Positions 30,691 through 40,278 of a stretch of 64,000 nucleotides of DNA are shown one piece after another. Each line of letters opens with the position of its first letter. Positions within the stretch are counted from its first letter, which is position 1. The DNA is from an uncultured Ruminococcus sp. GTDB taxonomy: Bacteria > Bacillota > Clostridia > Oscillospirales > Ruminococcaceae. The position numbers were made by a program, and so were the translations under genes. The notes below the pieces were generated by a model. It worked only from the letters and a program-made list of their open reading frames with translations, did not search any database and was not told where the DNA came from. Where the stretch lies: assembly GCA_900545345.1 (NCBI GenBank), contig UQYQ01000005.1, positions 35,936 through 99,935 of the forward strand, written 5' to 3'.

Positions 30691-31698
30691 TTATTCGGTT
30701 ATCGGCATTGTTGCAACGGCATTAAGGCTTTCATCTGCACGCTTTCCGGACAGATAATCAAAATACCCCTGGCTGGCAATCATAGCACCGTTGTCGCCGC
30801 AATATTTAAGCTCAGGACAAAAGAATTCAAATCCATTGTTTTTACATTCTTCTGATAAAAGCTTTCTGACGCCTGAATTCGCTGAAACGCCACCGGAAAC
30901 AGCTATGGTTTTGTATCCCAGATTTTTTGCGGCTTTTATTGTTTTTGAAACCAGAATCTCGGATATGGTTTTTTGAAATGATGCACATAGGTCATCAAAG
31001 TTTATTTCATTTCCTTTTTGAGATGCATTGTGAACAAGATTGATAACGGCGGTTTTAAGTCCTGAAAATGAAAAGTCGTATTCGCTTCCCGTTACACGAG
31101 GATGAGGTAAAGGATATGTATTTGGGTTCCCTCTTTGTGAAGCTTCATCTATGCTTTTGCCGCCCGGATACGGATATCCTATTGTTCTTGCTGCTTTGTC
31201 AAAGCACTCTCCTGCGGCATCATCTCGTGTGCGACCGACAATTCGGTATTTCGTATAGTCTAAAACCTCTATAATATGGCTGTGTCCTCCGCTTATTACA
31301 AGCGAGAGATAAGGTGGCTTGAGGTTGGGATTAGATATGTAATTTGCAGCTATATGCCCCCCGATGTGATGAACGGGAATCAGCGGAAGTCCGGTATCCA
31401 TCGCAAGTCCTTTGGCAAAAGAAACACCAACCAGCAATGCGCCGATTAGACCCGGAGCGTATGTTACTGCAATTGCATCAATATCATCAAGAGTGCAGCC
31501 GGCTTCCTTTAGTGCGTCTGATACCACGGTATGTATGTTTTCTGAGTGTCTGCGTGAAGCTATCTCAGGAACAACTCCGCCATATAACTTATGTTCTTCA
31601 ATTTGTGATGCAACCACATTAGAAAGTACATATCTTCCGTCTTCGACAACAGAAGCAGCTGTTTCATCACAAGAGCTTTCTATACCTAAGATTTTCAT
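30691..31698 (-). CDS. tsaD: tRNA N6-adenosine threonylcarbamoyltransferase TsaD
   Basis: A 335-residue TsaD (Kae1/Gcp/YgjD family), which transfers threonylcarbamoyl to A37 of ANN-decoding tRNAs. It has the nucleotide loop at residues 5-13 (GIESSCDET), the iron ligands His111 and His115 in HHIGGH, SGGHSHIIEV, and the distal SGGVSANSGVR and CGDNGAMIA blocks. It follows rimI on the same strand, a common pairing, but tsaB and tsaE are not here. The start ATG (31698) is separated from AAGGAGGA by an 8-bp hairpin, see 31711-31740. An out-of-frame ATG directly after that ribosome site would open a short overlapping frame. Confidence 0.95.
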   Translation of the reverse strand: MKILGIESSCDETAASVVEDGRYVLSNVVASQIEEHKLYGGVVPEIASRRHSENIHTVVSDALKEAGCTLDDIDAIAVTYAPGLIGALLVGVSFAKGLAMDTGLPLIPVHHIGGHIAANYISNPNLKPPYLSLVISGGHSHIIEVLDYTKYRIVGRTRDDAAGECFDKAARTIGYPYPGGKSIDEASQRGNPNTYPLPHPRVTGSEYDFSFSGLKTAVINLVHNASQKGNEINFDDLCASFQKTISEILVSKTIKAAKNLGYKTIAVSGGVSANSGVRKLLSEECKNNGFEFFCPELKYCGDNGAMIASQGYFDYLSGKRADESLNAVATMPITE

Positions 31699-31710
31699 AA
31701 TCTGTGACTT

Positions 31711-31740
31711 TGCTCTGTGAAAAACAGAGCATTCCTCCTT
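31711..31740 (-). promoter_or_regulatory. Hairpin between the Shine-Dalgarno site and start of tsaD
   Basis: AAGGAGGA (complement of 31733-31740) is followed at once by a perfect 8-bp hairpin TGCTCTGT/ACAGAGCA (31711-31731), then 12 bases to the tsaD ATG. The linear distance from GGAGG to ATG is about 35 bases, too far for normal initiation unless the hairpin is folded. Confidence 0.6.
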
Positions 31741-31779
31741 TTGATGTTTTTATTATCGGTTTTAAAATATGCCTTCCGG

Positions 31780-32265
31780 TCAGTCGTTATTAAACAACTG
31801 CGGGAGGTTTTTTGTCATTAATACGGCGTTTTCAACCGGATCTCTGTAAAACTTTTTTCGTTTTCCCGATACTTCATATCCGAGTGATGAGTAAAGAGAA
31901 ATTGCCGGTAAATTCGATTCCCTTACTTCGAGAGTCATAAATGAAGCATTGACTTTGCCGGCTTTTTTTTCAAGAGCTGAAAGTAAACCCTTTCCTACAC
32001 CTTTTCTTCTGAATTCTTTTTTTACCGCTATGTTGTTTATATATACTTCGTCATTTATTATCCTTGCATTTATAAATCCTAACACATCTTCATTTTCAAA
32101 GTCCTGTGATTGCTGTGAACCGACAGCAACAACGGTAAATGAGAGCGGATTGTCAAGCTCTTCATAAAATGAAGCTTCACTCCATGGGTGTGAAAAACAT
32201 TCTTTTTCAATTTGTGCAACAGATTGAACATTTGACTTATCCATTGCTTTAAATATTGTTGACAT
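31780..32265 (-). CDS. rimI: Ribosomal protein S18 alanine N-acetyltransferase RimI-like
   Basis: A 161-residue GNAT protein. The opening FKAMDKSNVQSVAQIEKECFSHPWSEASFYEEL is the RimI N-terminal signature. The acetyl-CoA loop is VKKEFRRKGVGKGLLSAL, followed by FMTLEVRESNLPAISLYSSLGYE and the closing YYRDP-like FYRDPVENAVLM. It probably acetylates the N-terminus of S18, or a related N-terminal alanine. It sits directly upstream of tsaD and 10 bases downstream of the beta-helix gene, but the latter is unlikely to be functionally related. The start follows AAGGATATTTTT. Confidence 0.9.
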   Translation of the reverse strand: MSTIFKAMDKSNVQSVAQIEKECFSHPWSEASFYEELDNPLSFTVVAVGSQQSQDFENEDVLGFINARIINDEVYINNIAVKKEFRRKGVGKGLLSALEKKAGKVNASFMTLEVRESNLPAISLYSSLGYEVSGKRKKFYRDPVENAVLMTKNLPQLFNND

Positions 32266-32275
32266 AAAAATATCC

Positions 32276-34588
32276 TTATCTTATTTTGATTTTTTTGACA
32301 GAATAAGGTCCGAAAGCAGTCTTGGTTTTTCCGTTTACAGAGTATTTTTTATATGCTCTTATTCTGATATAGTATTTCTTTTTCGATTTTAATTTTTTTA
32401 TTGTACAGCTTTTTGATTTTTTATTTAATTTCTTAGATTTTGAAACTTTGAAATTTTTATTTAAAGAGTATTCGATAAAATACCCGTTAATATTGTTAAG
32501 CTTTTTCCATGAAGCTGATATGGTTTTTTTCTTTTTTGATTTTACTTTGAATGATTTTATTTTTTTGATTTCAGGCTTGACTGTTTTTTTATCTGCAGTT
32601 TTTGCTTTTGTGGTTTTTACAGGTATGCAGTCATTTTTTACAATCTGTGAGTCTTTAGAAGCCTTACAGTTTACAGCATTGTTAGAGAACTTGTTACCTA
32701 AAACTTTATTTGTTTTTGACTTACCGTTTAGCACAATAGCAAAGTTTGCAGAATTGCTTATTGTGTTGTTTATGATTTCTGAAACGCTTGAACCGGTGCT
32801 TAATGAAATGCCGTTTGCTTTGGAAACACTAATCTTATTATTTTTTATCAAAGCCGAGCTTGAATTATTATAAATAAAAATCCCGTTTTTTCCGCTTTGT
32901 GAAATTGTATTGTTTTCAATATTACCGGTGGTTTTAGAATTAGTTGAGAGAACAATGCCATGTTGTTTTGCATTTGATATTATGTTCCCTGAAATTGAAT
33001 CTGCAGAAGATTTATACAGCCCTATACCGTGCTTGCCTGTATCCGAAATGCTGTTGTTCTCGATAGATTTTGACAAGCTTTTGTCATATATAAGGATACC
33101 ATATGATGATGACTTTGTTATTGTATTAAGAGAAATTTTATCTGAAATACAAGAGTCTTTGCTTAGTGCTATTGCGTTGCCGGCAGGGCTGCTGATGTTA
33201 TTTTTATCTATTGAACCGACCTTTGAATTGTCATAAATGAATATACCGTTTTGTTTAGGACATTTTATAATGTTTCGGGATATATTTTTTAATACTTGTG
33301 ATTTTCCGCTTATTGAAACAGCATGACCGTCAGCATTTGTAATACTGTTGCCTGTTATGCTGTCTGCGCGGGAATCATCCTCAACCGATATTCCATGTTT
33401 TTTTGCTCTTATTATTTTATTATTATCTATTGAATTCAGAAAAGTAATTTTTTTGTTTTTATTGCCGTCAGGCAAGGTGCTTTTTTCAAACAGAAGTATT
33501 GCAGTATCATTTGTGTCAGTGATTGTATTATCTGTAACAATACCTCCAAGACTTCTTTTGATAATAATACCTTTTCCCACGCTGTTTGTTATTGTATTAC
33601 CTTTAATAGTCACATTTTTATGACCTCTTGAAGCTATTGAAGTGTTTAAGCATCCGTTTATTGTATTATAAGAAATATTTATATCTTCATGATATATAGG
33701 TTCGCCCGGATTGCTGACAGGACCTGCACCGTCAGTAAGGGTTTTATCGCTTCCGCAGGCTGTATCAAAATTTCCGAAATCAGTTTTTTTAGTGCCCCAT
33801 GAATTTGAAAGAATTCTTATGTTTTTGCACGCTGTATTATCAGGATAATATCCGCTTGGAATTGAATCATGGTCAGGACAGTTTATGTGTTCTCCGTCGT
33901 TTCGCTTGCAAGTATCATATGAATGTGCAATATCGATTTGAAAAGCCATATATGATGCAGAAGTATTTGATTTTTTTAGTCCGTCAAAAGAACAGTTCTG
34001 AACAAGAGAATTTGAAACAGCATTGAATTCAACCAGATGATTTTGAAAATTATTTTTAAATTCGGCATTGAGAAGATTTATATTATCAGCATGGCAGAAA
34101 ATAATATTTGTCGAAGAAACAACATTGTCAGGAAGGTTTCCTCCGCTCCATATACCTCCGTTTATATATACATTTTTTGTTACATCATAGCCGCCGATTT
34201 TGTTGTTATATCCGGTTGTACCGTCTTTTGCACGATTTCTGATAATTCCTGTTCCTTGGTCATTCTTGTTATATGTTCTTTCTATCATTGCACCTTCGGC
34301 CTGAACGACAGTATTTGAATATATAAATAAAGGCAAGTCTATATAGTATGTTTCGCCTTTTTGCAATATAACTTCGGTATATTCATTTTCAGTATTATCT
34401 TTTGCTTTGTTAAATGCTTCCTGAATTGAATCTGATGGACTTACTTCAATAGTCTCAGACGGTTCGGGAAAAATAACAGTTTCTGTTTTATTGTTTTCAG
34501 CAAATGAAGTAAATGAGAAAGATGTTATAAGTATTGATAAAGAAGAAATAAAAGAAAGTGGTATTTTTATGCTTTTTGATATTTTCAT
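32276..34588 (-). CDS. Secreted right-handed beta-helix protein with C-terminal Fn3 domain
   Basis: 770 residues. A Sec signal peptide (MKISKSIKIPLSFISSLSIL... to about residue 30) is followed by a pectate-lyase-like parallel beta-helix. From about 270 to 620 it has some 15 rungs of 22-24 residues with the motif GI-x-hydrophobic-x-x-x-S and Asn-rich turns (NNTIS, GNIIS), as in NosD/PbH1 proteins. The end (about 680-770) is a Lys-rich fibronectin type III module (SFKVKSKKKKTISASWKKLNNINGYFIEYS). No cell-wall sorting signal is visible. It may bind or cleave a polysaccharide, but catalytic residues cannot be assigned. The start at 34588 is chosen by the signal peptide; the in-frame ATG at 34615 lies in a hairpin touching the ribosome site. 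Confidence 0.85.
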   Translation of the reverse strand: MKISKSIKIPLSFISSLSILITSFSFTSFAENNKTETVIFPEPSETIEVSPSDSIQEAFNKAKDNTENEYTEVILQKGETYYIDLPLFIYSNTVVQAEGAMIERTYNKNDQGTGIIRNRAKDGTTGYNNKIGGYDVTKNVYINGGIWSGGNLPDNVVSSTNIIFCHADNINLLNAEFKNNFQNHLVEFNAVSNSLVQNCSFDGLKKSNTSASYMAFQIDIAHSYDTCKRNDGEHINCPDHDSIPSGYYPDNTACKNIRILSNSWGTKKTDFGNFDTACGSDKTLTDGAGPVSNPGEPIYHEDINISYNTINGCLNTSIASRGHKNVTIKGNTITNSVGKGIIIKRSLGGIVTDNTITDTNDTAILLFEKSTLPDGNKNKKITFLNSIDNNKIIRAKKHGISVEDDSRADSITGNSITNADGHAVSISGKSQVLKNISRNIIKCPKQNGIFIYDNSKVGSIDKNNISSPAGNAIALSKDSCISDKISLNTITKSSSYGILIYDKSLSKSIENNSISDTGKHGIGLYKSSADSISGNIISNAKQHGIVLSTNSKTTGNIENNTISQSGKNGIFIYNNSSSALIKNNKISVSKANGISLSTGSSVSEIINNTISNSANFAIVLNGKSKTNKVLGNKFSNNAVNCKASKDSQIVKNDCIPVKTTKAKTADKKTVKPEIKKIKSFKVKSKKKKTISASWKKLNNINGYFIEYSLNKNFKVSKSKKLNKKSKSCTIKKLKSKKKYYIRIRAYKKYSVNGKTKTAFGPYSVKKIKIR

Positions 34589-34596
34589 AACCGGGT

Positions 34597-34621
34597 ATGC
34601 TCTTGTTGTGAGCATTTCTCC
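34597..34621 (-). promoter_or_regulatory. Hairpin between the Shine-Dalgarno site and start of the beta-helix gene
   Basis: Reading the minus strand: AAGGAGA, then ATGCTC (ending 34610-34615), a seven-base loop and GAGCAT (34597-34602), then eight bases to the ATG at 34588. The stem is 6 bp. The first base triplet of the hairpin is itself an ATG in frame with the protein. Confidence 0.55.
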
Positions 34622-34642
34622 TTTCTGGTTTATTTATTTGCA

Positions 34643-35476
34643 TCAGAGCTTTTCATTTAAAATTTTAGAATATAATTCGCTCTTAGAAAAGCTTGTGATT
34701 TTTGCAATTTGTTTACAGGCGTCTGCTGCCCTTATGCCTTTATCAATAAGTTCGTGTATTTGTGTTACTGCGTTTTCAATAGTTTCCTGATGTTCGGTTT
34801 CTTTGGGCTTTCCCTCAATAACCAATACGAATTCGCCTTTAGGTGAAATCATGCTATATTTGTCAATAGCACCTGAAATAGTTGTTCTGATGACTTCTTC
34901 GTGTATTTTGGTGAGTTCTCGGCAAAGCGATATTTTTCTGTCGCCGAAGAAATCAAGCATGTCCTTTAAAGTATATATGAGCTTGTGGGGAGCTTCATAA
35001 AAAATCATTGTTCTTGATTCGTTTACTAGGCTTCCTAAGTGTTCAAGACGCTGTTTTTTTGTTGTGGATAAAAAGCCCTCAAATGTAAAACGGGATGTTG
35101 AAAGCCCGCTTATTGCCAATGCGGAAACAGCAGCAGAAGCAAGAGGAACGACAATTGTTTTTATGTCGTTTTCGGCACAAAGTTTAACTAAATCTTCTCC
35201 GGGATCTGAAATGCAAGGCATACCGGCATCGGTAACAATTGCACAGTTTTCGCCGGATTTTAATCTGTCGATAATATTTTTTCCGCTTTGCTTTGCATTA
35301 TGCTCGTGATAGCTGATAAGGGATTTTTTTATTTCGAAATAATTTAAAAGTTTTGCAGTTACTCTTGTGTCTTCCGCACAAATAAAGTCTACTTTTTTTA
35401 ATGTTTCAACGGCCCGTAATGTCATGTCAGAAAGATTTCCTATAGGTGTTCCGACAACATAAAGTGTTCCTGGCAT
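34643..35476 (-). CDS. rsmI: 16S rRNA (cytidine-1402-2'-O) methyltransferase RsmI
   Basis: A 277-residue RsmI/YraL-type tetrapyrrole-methylase-fold enzyme. The N-terminus GTLYVVGTPIGNLSDMTLRA, CAEDTRVTAKLLNYF, the SAM-binding AIVTDAGMPCISDPGEDLV and FEGFL-like motif with FYEAPHKL are all canonical. It methylates the ribose of C1402 in the ribosomal decoding centre. It is preceded by AAGGAGAATAAA on the minus strand. It is upstream of the beta-helix gene on the same strand by about 55 bases, with no obvious terminator between them. Confidence 0.96.
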   Translation of the reverse strand: MPGTLYVVGTPIGNLSDMTLRAVETLKKVDFICAEDTRVTAKLLNYFEIKKSLISYHEHNAKQSGKNIIDRLKSGENCAIVTDAGMPCISDPGEDLVKLCAENDIKTIVVPLASAAVSALAISGLSTSRFTFEGFLSTTKKQRLEHLGSLVNESRTMIFYEAPHKLIYTLKDMLDFFGDRKISLCRELTKIHEEVIRTTISGAIDKYSMISPKGEFVLVIEGKPKETEHQETIENAVTQIHELIDKGIRAADACKQIAKITSFSKSELYSKILNEKL

Positions 35477-35691
35477 TTTATTCTCCTTAAATTAGTGATA
35501 CAATGTTTTTAAAGAAACAAGGTTTTTATTCTAAATCAACATAAATGTTTTTTAAAATATTTTGGTTTATAATCGATTTGAGTTTATTATACCATAAATT
35601 TTTTAAAAAGCCTATGATTTTTCAAAAAAATATGATAAAATTAAAATATATGTATTTTTGAATCTATGACATAAGTTAAGGAGGTGTAATG

Positions 35692-37728
35692 ATGCCCTTA
35701 AAGCTAGACAGTGATATAACATATTTAAAAGGAGTAGGCCCTAAAAGAGCAGAGCTTTATAAAAAACTCGGTGTGTCAACTGTTGCGGATTTATTGTGTC
35801 ATTATCCTCGTTCTTATATGGACTTTTCAAATTCTGTGCCGATTAAGGACTTAGTTCTTAATGAGAATAATATTATAAAGGGAAGGATAGTAAAAAAACT
35901 TGCTGCGGCCAGAATAAGAAAAGGGATGACAATATATAAAGCTGTTTTAACAGATGATGAAAGTGATATTACAATTATTATTTATAACAGTGAATTTGCT
36001 TTTAATAAGCTTGCTGAGGGAGAAGAGTATATTTTATATGGAAAGGTCACAGGAAACCTTATCAGAAAGGAAATTTCTTCCCCCATTATTTTAAATGCTG
36101 ATATTCCCGATAAAATTCAACCTGTGTATTCGTTGACCGAGGGACTTACTCAGTCTTTAGTTCGTACAACCGTTCAAAATGCACTGAAATATCTTGACGG
36201 TGAAATTTATGAAACAATACCTAAAGAGATTGCAGCCAGAAGAGGACTTTGTTCACTTAATTTTGCGCTTAAAAATATTCATTATCCAAAGGACTTTTTA
36301 AGTCTTTCTATTGCAAAAAACAGGCTTGTGTTTGATGAGTTTCTTACACTCGGTCTTGGAATGCTCAGACTTAAAGGAAGAAACAAAGGTAAAACGGGCT
36401 GTAAAATGCAAGATATTCTGATTGATGAGTTTTATAATGGACTTCCGTTTAAACTTACTAATGCCCAGAAAAATGCAATCAGCGATTGTATTTCAGATAT
36501 GAAAAGCGGTTCTTCGATGAACAGGCTTGTGCAGGGAGATGTCGGTTCCGGAAAAACAGCCGTTGCGGCAGGATGTGCTTTCTTTGCTTATAAAAACAGT
36601 TTTCAGACGGCATTAATGGCACCTACTGAAATACTTGCAAATCAGCATTTTAAAACCTTGTCTGATTTTCTGACGCCTTTCGGGGTGAAGCTATGTCTGC
36701 TTACAGGTTCGCTTTCAGTTAAGAGAAAGCGTGAGATAAAAGAGCAAATCAAATCGGGTGAGGTTTCTGTAGTTGTCGGTACTCATGCACTTGTTCAGGA
36801 ATCTACGGTATTTCATAATCTGGGGCTAGTTATTACTGATGAACAGCATAGATTCGGTGTCGAACAGCGTGCTAATCTCTCGAATAAGGGTGATAATCCG
36901 CATTGCATGGTTATGTCGGCAACCCCTATACCGAGAACGCTCGCATTGATGATTTACGGTGACCTTGATATATCGGTAATTAATGAATTTCCAAAGGGCA
37001 GAAAGCCTATAGATACATTTGCTATAACAGGAAAAGGCAGAGAAAGAGCATTTGGATTTGTTCGTGACAGGCTTGATGAGGGACGTCAGGCTTATATAGT
37101 ATGCCCTATGATTGAAGAAAACGATTTAGAGCTTCAATCGGTTAAGGAATATGCAGATAAAATTTCAAAGTCATATTTCAAAGGATATAATATCGGACTT
37201 TTGCACGGCAAGCTGAAGCCGAAGCAAAAGGACGACATAATGAAAGAATTCAAAGACGGCAGCATAGATGTTTTAGTGTCAACCACGGTGGTTGAAGTCG
37301 GCGTCGATGTTCCGAATGCAGCGGTTATGGTGATAGAAAACGCCGAACGCTTCGGGCTTTCACAGCTTCATCAGCTAAGAGGGCGTGTAGGAAGAGGAAG
37401 TGAAAAATCCTATTGTATTCTGATAACGGACAATCCTACCGAGGAATGCGTAAAAAGACTTAAAATAATGTCAAAGATTTCAGATGGTTTTAAAATATCA
37501 GAAGAGGACTTAAAGCTAAGAGGACCGGGTGACTTTTTCGGAAGCCGTCAGCATGGGCTTCCTGCCTTAAAGATAGCAGATATGTCTGAGGATACAGAGA
37601 TTTTAAAACAGGCACAGGATGAAGCAAAAGCGATTATAAAGAATGACCCGAATCTTTCAAATCCTGAAAATAAGCATTTGGCAGAGTTGGTTAATAAGCT
37701 TTTTAACAGAAATATTGATTTGAATTAA
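35692..37728 (+). CDS. recG: ATP-dependent DNA helicase RecG
   Basis: A 678-residue RecG. It has an N-terminal wedge (OB) domain with YLKGVGPKRAELYKKLGV and the DLLCHYPRSYMDF motif, helicase motif I QGDVGSGKTAVAA, motif II as DEQHRFGVEQR, motif III SATPIPRT, and the C-terminal QLRGRVGRG and RGPGDFFGSRQHGLP blocks. It remodels stalled forks and Holliday junctions. Two adjacent ATGs occur after AAGGAGGTGTA, and the second (35692) has the better spacing. It begins a long plus-strand run through to 48 kb. The gap to rsmI is AT-rich with no clear consensus promoter. Confidence 0.97.
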   Translation: MPLKLDSDITYLKGVGPKRAELYKKLGVSTVADLLCHYPRSYMDFSNSVPIKDLVLNENNIIKGRIVKKLAAARIRKGMTIYKAVLTDDESDITIIIYNSEFAFNKLAEGEEYILYGKVTGNLIRKEISSPIILNADIPDKIQPVYSLTEGLTQSLVRTTVQNALKYLDGEIYETIPKEIAARRGLCSLNFALKNIHYPKDFLSLSIAKNRLVFDEFLTLGLGMLRLKGRNKGKTGCKMQDILIDEFYNGLPFKLTNAQKNAISDCISDMKSGSSMNRLVQGDVGSGKTAVAAGCAFFAYKNSFQTALMAPTEILANQHFKTLSDFLTPFGVKLCLLTGSLSVKRKREIKEQIKSGEVSVVVGTHALVQESTVFHNLGLVITDEQHRFGVEQRANLSNKGDNPHCMVMSATPIPRTLALMIYGDLDISVINEFPKGRKPIDTFAITGKGRERAFGFVRDRLDEGRQAYIVCPMIEENDLELQSVKEYADKISKSYFKGYNIGLLHGKLKPKQKDDIMKEFKDGSIDVLVSTTVVEVGVDVPNAAVMVIENAERFGLSQLHQLRGRVGRGSEKSYCILITDNPTEECVKRLKIMSKISDGFKISEEDLKLRGPGDFFGSRQHGLPALKIADMSEDTEILKQAQDEAKAIIKNDPNLSNPENKHLAELVNKLFNRNIDLN

Positions 37729-37855
37729 CTGCAAGCAGTCGGTGGCTATGCTTCTATATCAAATTTGAAAAAGTTTTAAATTTAAAAATTTGCGTATGTC
37801 TTTGATAAATAACTATATTAATGTAAAGTTTAAAAAAATTAAAAGGAGGATATCT

Positions 37856-38518
37856 ATGAAAAATGAATTAAAATCAACGCTTGAAAAAGTGGCTGATAAT
37901 TTAAGAAAAAATAATATGGAGGCTTTTATTGCAGAGGATAAGGCTCAGGCAAAGGAGATAGTTCAGTCGCTGTTAAAAGACGGAATGAGTGTTGCAGCGG
38001 GCGGCTCGGAATCGCTCAAAGAATGCGGAGTGTACGACCTTTTAACAAGCGGAAGGTATAGTTTCATTGACCGTTCAAAAGGAAAAACACCTGAAGAAGT
38101 TCACAAGCTTTATGAGGAGCAATACGGATGTGATACATATTTTTGCTCAAGCAATGCCGTAACTGAGGACGGCGTTTTATATAATGTTGACGGAAATTCC
38201 AACAGAGTTTCTATGATAGCATTCGGTCCAAGAAGTGTTGTAATGGTTGTGGGATATAATAAGATAGTTAAGGATTTGGACGAAGCGATTTTAAGAGTTA
38301 AGACTATTGCCGCACCGAAAAACACAGTCCGTCTGAATATAGATACTTATTGCAGTAAATGCGGGGAATGCGTATCAATCTCACAGGGCAAAGGAACTGT
38401 AATGAGCTGCGGCTGTGACAGTGACGCAAGAATATGCTGCAATTATCTTATTTCATCGAAGCAGAGGCATAAAGGAAGAATTAAAGTTGTTTTAGTCGGC
38501 GAAAAGCTTGGATATTAA
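37856..38518 (+). CDS. LUD-domain protein (LutC/YkgG-like)
   Basis: 220 residues of the LUD (DUF162) family, an NagB-like fold. Landmarks are DGMSVAAGGSESLKECGV, CSSNAVTEDGVLYNVDGNSNRVSMIAFGP and VVGYNKIVKDLDEAI. Stand-alone members relate to LutC of lactate utilisation, but the partner LutA/LutB proteins are absent. The C-terminus is cysteine-rich (CSKCGECVSI, then MSCGCDSDARICC), which suggests a bound metal or FeS centre. The start MKNELKS behind AAAGGAGGATATCT is favoured over a longer frame. It could be co-transcribed with the dus gene 17 bases downstream. Its substrate is unknown. Confidence 0.85.
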   Translation: MKNELKSTLEKVADNLRKNNMEAFIAEDKAQAKEIVQSLLKDGMSVAAGGSESLKECGVYDLLTSGRYSFIDRSKGKTPEEVHKLYEEQYGCDTYFCSSNAVTEDGVLYNVDGNSNRVSMIAFGPRSVVMVVGYNKIVKDLDEAILRVKTIAAPKNTVRLNIDTYCSKCGECVSISQGKGTVMSCGCDSDARICCNYLISSKQRHKGRIKVVLVGEKLGY

Positions 38519-38535
38519 ATTTTAAACCGGGAGAA

Positions 38536-39522
38536 ATGCAATTGTTAGAATATATAAATATCGGCAATGTCAAAATAAAAAAAACTGCTGCACTCGCACC
38601 TATGGCTTCAGTAGCTGACAGGGCATACAGACTTATGTGTAAAGAGTATGGAGCGTCATATTTAGTAAGCGAAATGATTTCTTCAAAAGGGCTTTGCTTT
38701 TCTGATAAAAAAACTAAAGCACTATGTTCTATAGATGAAAGAGAACGACCGATTGCACTCCAGCTTTTTGGTGAAGACCCTGTTTACATGGCAAGGGCTG
38801 CGGAAATTCTAAACAGCTTTGAGCCTGATATAATAGATATTAATATGGGTTGTCCCGTCCCTAAAATCGCAGGTAACGGAAGCGGTTCCGCTTTAATGAA
38901 ATTTCCCAAAACCGCAGAGAAAATCGTTGAGGCTGTTGTTCGTGTGGCTGATTGCCCTGTTACGGTTAAAATTCGTTCAGGGTGGGATAAGGACAGTATT
39001 AATGCTCCTAAATTTGCCAAAAGCCTTGAAGCAGCGGGAGCGTCAGCGATAGCAGTTCATGCAAGGACAAAAATGCAGATGTATTCGGGAAAGGCGGACT
39101 GGAATATTATAAAACAGGTTAAAGAAGCAGTGAATATTCCTGTGATAGGCAATGGTGATATTAGGTGCGGTGCCGATGCTAAGGCTATGTATAAGAGTAC
39201 CGGCTGTGACCTTGTTATGGTCGGCAGGGGAACATACGGAAGTCCTTGGGTGTTTAAAGAAATAGAGCATTATCTTGAAACGGGTGAGAGTATTCCCGAA
39301 CCGGATTTAAAAGAACGCATTGAGATAATGAAACATCATGTTTCAATGATAATAGATTTCAAGGGTGAGCATCAGGGCATGAAAGAAGCAAGGAAAAATG
39401 TTGCATGGTATATAAAAGGGATAAAAAATGCAGCGAGCTTTCGCAATGCCTGCGGTACGCTTTCAACCTATGATGAGTTTTTGGAATTTTGTGATAATGT
39501 AATTAAAACTGAAGAAGAATAA
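38536..39522 (+). CDS. dus: tRNA-dihydrouridine synthase (DusB-like)
   Basis: A 328-residue FMN-dependent TIM-barrel Dus protein. It has LAPMASVADRAYRLMCKEYGA, IALQLFGEDPVYMARAA, the catalytic cysteine in DINMGCPVPKIAGNGSGSALM, VTVKIRSGWD, AVHARTKMQMYSGKADW and NGDIRC/MVGRGTYGSPWVF. It reduces uridines in the tRNA D-loop. The start is either the ATG at 38536, unusually close to GGGAG, or the TTG two codons later. It sits in a tight run with the LUD gene and a tRNA methyltransferase-like gene, and two of the three fit a tRNA modification theme. Confidence 0.93.
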   Translation: MQLLEYINIGNVKIKKTAALAPMASVADRAYRLMCKEYGASYLVSEMISSKGLCFSDKKTKALCSIDERERPIALQLFGEDPVYMARAAEILNSFEPDIIDINMGCPVPKIAGNGSGSALMKFPKTAEKIVEAVVRVADCPVTVKIRSGWDKDSINAPKFAKSLEAAGASAIAVHARTKMQMYSGKADWNIIKQVKEAVNIPVIGNGDIRCGADAKAMYKSTGCDLVMVGRGTYGSPWVFKEIEHYLETGESIPEPDLKERIEIMKHHVSMIIDFKGEHQGMKEARKNVAWYIKGIKNAASFRNACGTLSTYDEFLEFCDNVIKTEEE

Positions 39523-39539
39523 GGTGACATTCAAGTATT

Positions 39540-40262
39540 ATGAAATATAACGATTTAAGCTATGAAAAATTGTCAGATGATATTTCTGTATGTGTATCTT
39601 CTGAACATCGTTTCGGGACAGATGCATTTTTGCTTGCAAATTTCAGTCAGGCAAGGCATAAGGATATCACGGCTGATTTTTGTTCGGGGAACGGTATAGT
39701 CGCACTTTTGTTAGAGCGTGATTTTTCTCCGAAAAAAATTTATGCTTTAGAGATTCAGAAAAAAGCATTTGACCAAATTGATTTATCAATAGAAAATTCA
39801 AATATTGAAAAGAATAAAATAATACCTGTTCACTGTGATTTAAAGGAATTCAAAGCGAACGAGGAGTTAGACTTGATTACTTGCAATCCGCCTTATAAGG
39901 CAGACGGGTCTGGAATTAAAAATGATACAGAGTCAAGCTCAATAGCACGTCATGAAATGCTTTGTACTATTGATGATGTATGCAAATCAGCGTCACGAAA
40001 TTTAAAATTCGGAGGAAGACTTTGTGTTTGCAACCGTCCGGAACGACTTTGTGATATAATGGTTGCAATGAGGGAAAATAATTTAGAGCCTAAACGTATC
40101 AGATTTGTTTCAAAGAATAAAAACACGGCACCATGGCTTGTTTTGGTTGAGGGAAAGAAAGGATCAAAACCTTTCATGAAGGTGGAGCCTCAGCTTTATA
40201 CTCAGTCTGATGACGGTACCGGCTTTTCAGATGAGCTGAAAGCAATGTACAAAATAGATTAA
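39540..40262 (+). CDS. tRNA1(Val) A37 N6-methyltransferase-like protein (YfiC family)
   Basis: 240 residues. The N-terminal FGTDAFLLANFSQ motif is characteristic of the YfiC/TrmN6 group. It is followed by a class I SAM-binding fold (ADFCSGNGIVALLLE), an adenine-N6 motif IV DLITCNPPYKADG (NPPY) and FGGRLCVCNRPERL. Family members methylate N6 of A37 in tRNA1(Val) or related RNA targets. The ATG follows AAGGTGACATTCAAGTATT. It directly follows dus, supporting a tRNA-related role. The exact RNA target is inferred from the E. coli relative. Confidence 0.88.
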   Translation: MKYNDLSYEKLSDDISVCVSSEHRFGTDAFLLANFSQARHKDITADFCSGNGIVALLLERDFSPKKIYALEIQKKAFDQIDLSIENSNIEKNKIIPVHCDLKEFKANEELDLITCNPPYKADGSGIKNDTESSSIARHEMLCTIDDVCKSASRNLKFGGRLCVCNRPERLCDIMVAMRENNLEPKRIRFVSKNKNTAPWLVLVEGKKGSKPFMKVEPQLYTQSDDGTGFSDELKAMYKID

Positions 40263-40278
40263 AGGAATAGGGATAAGT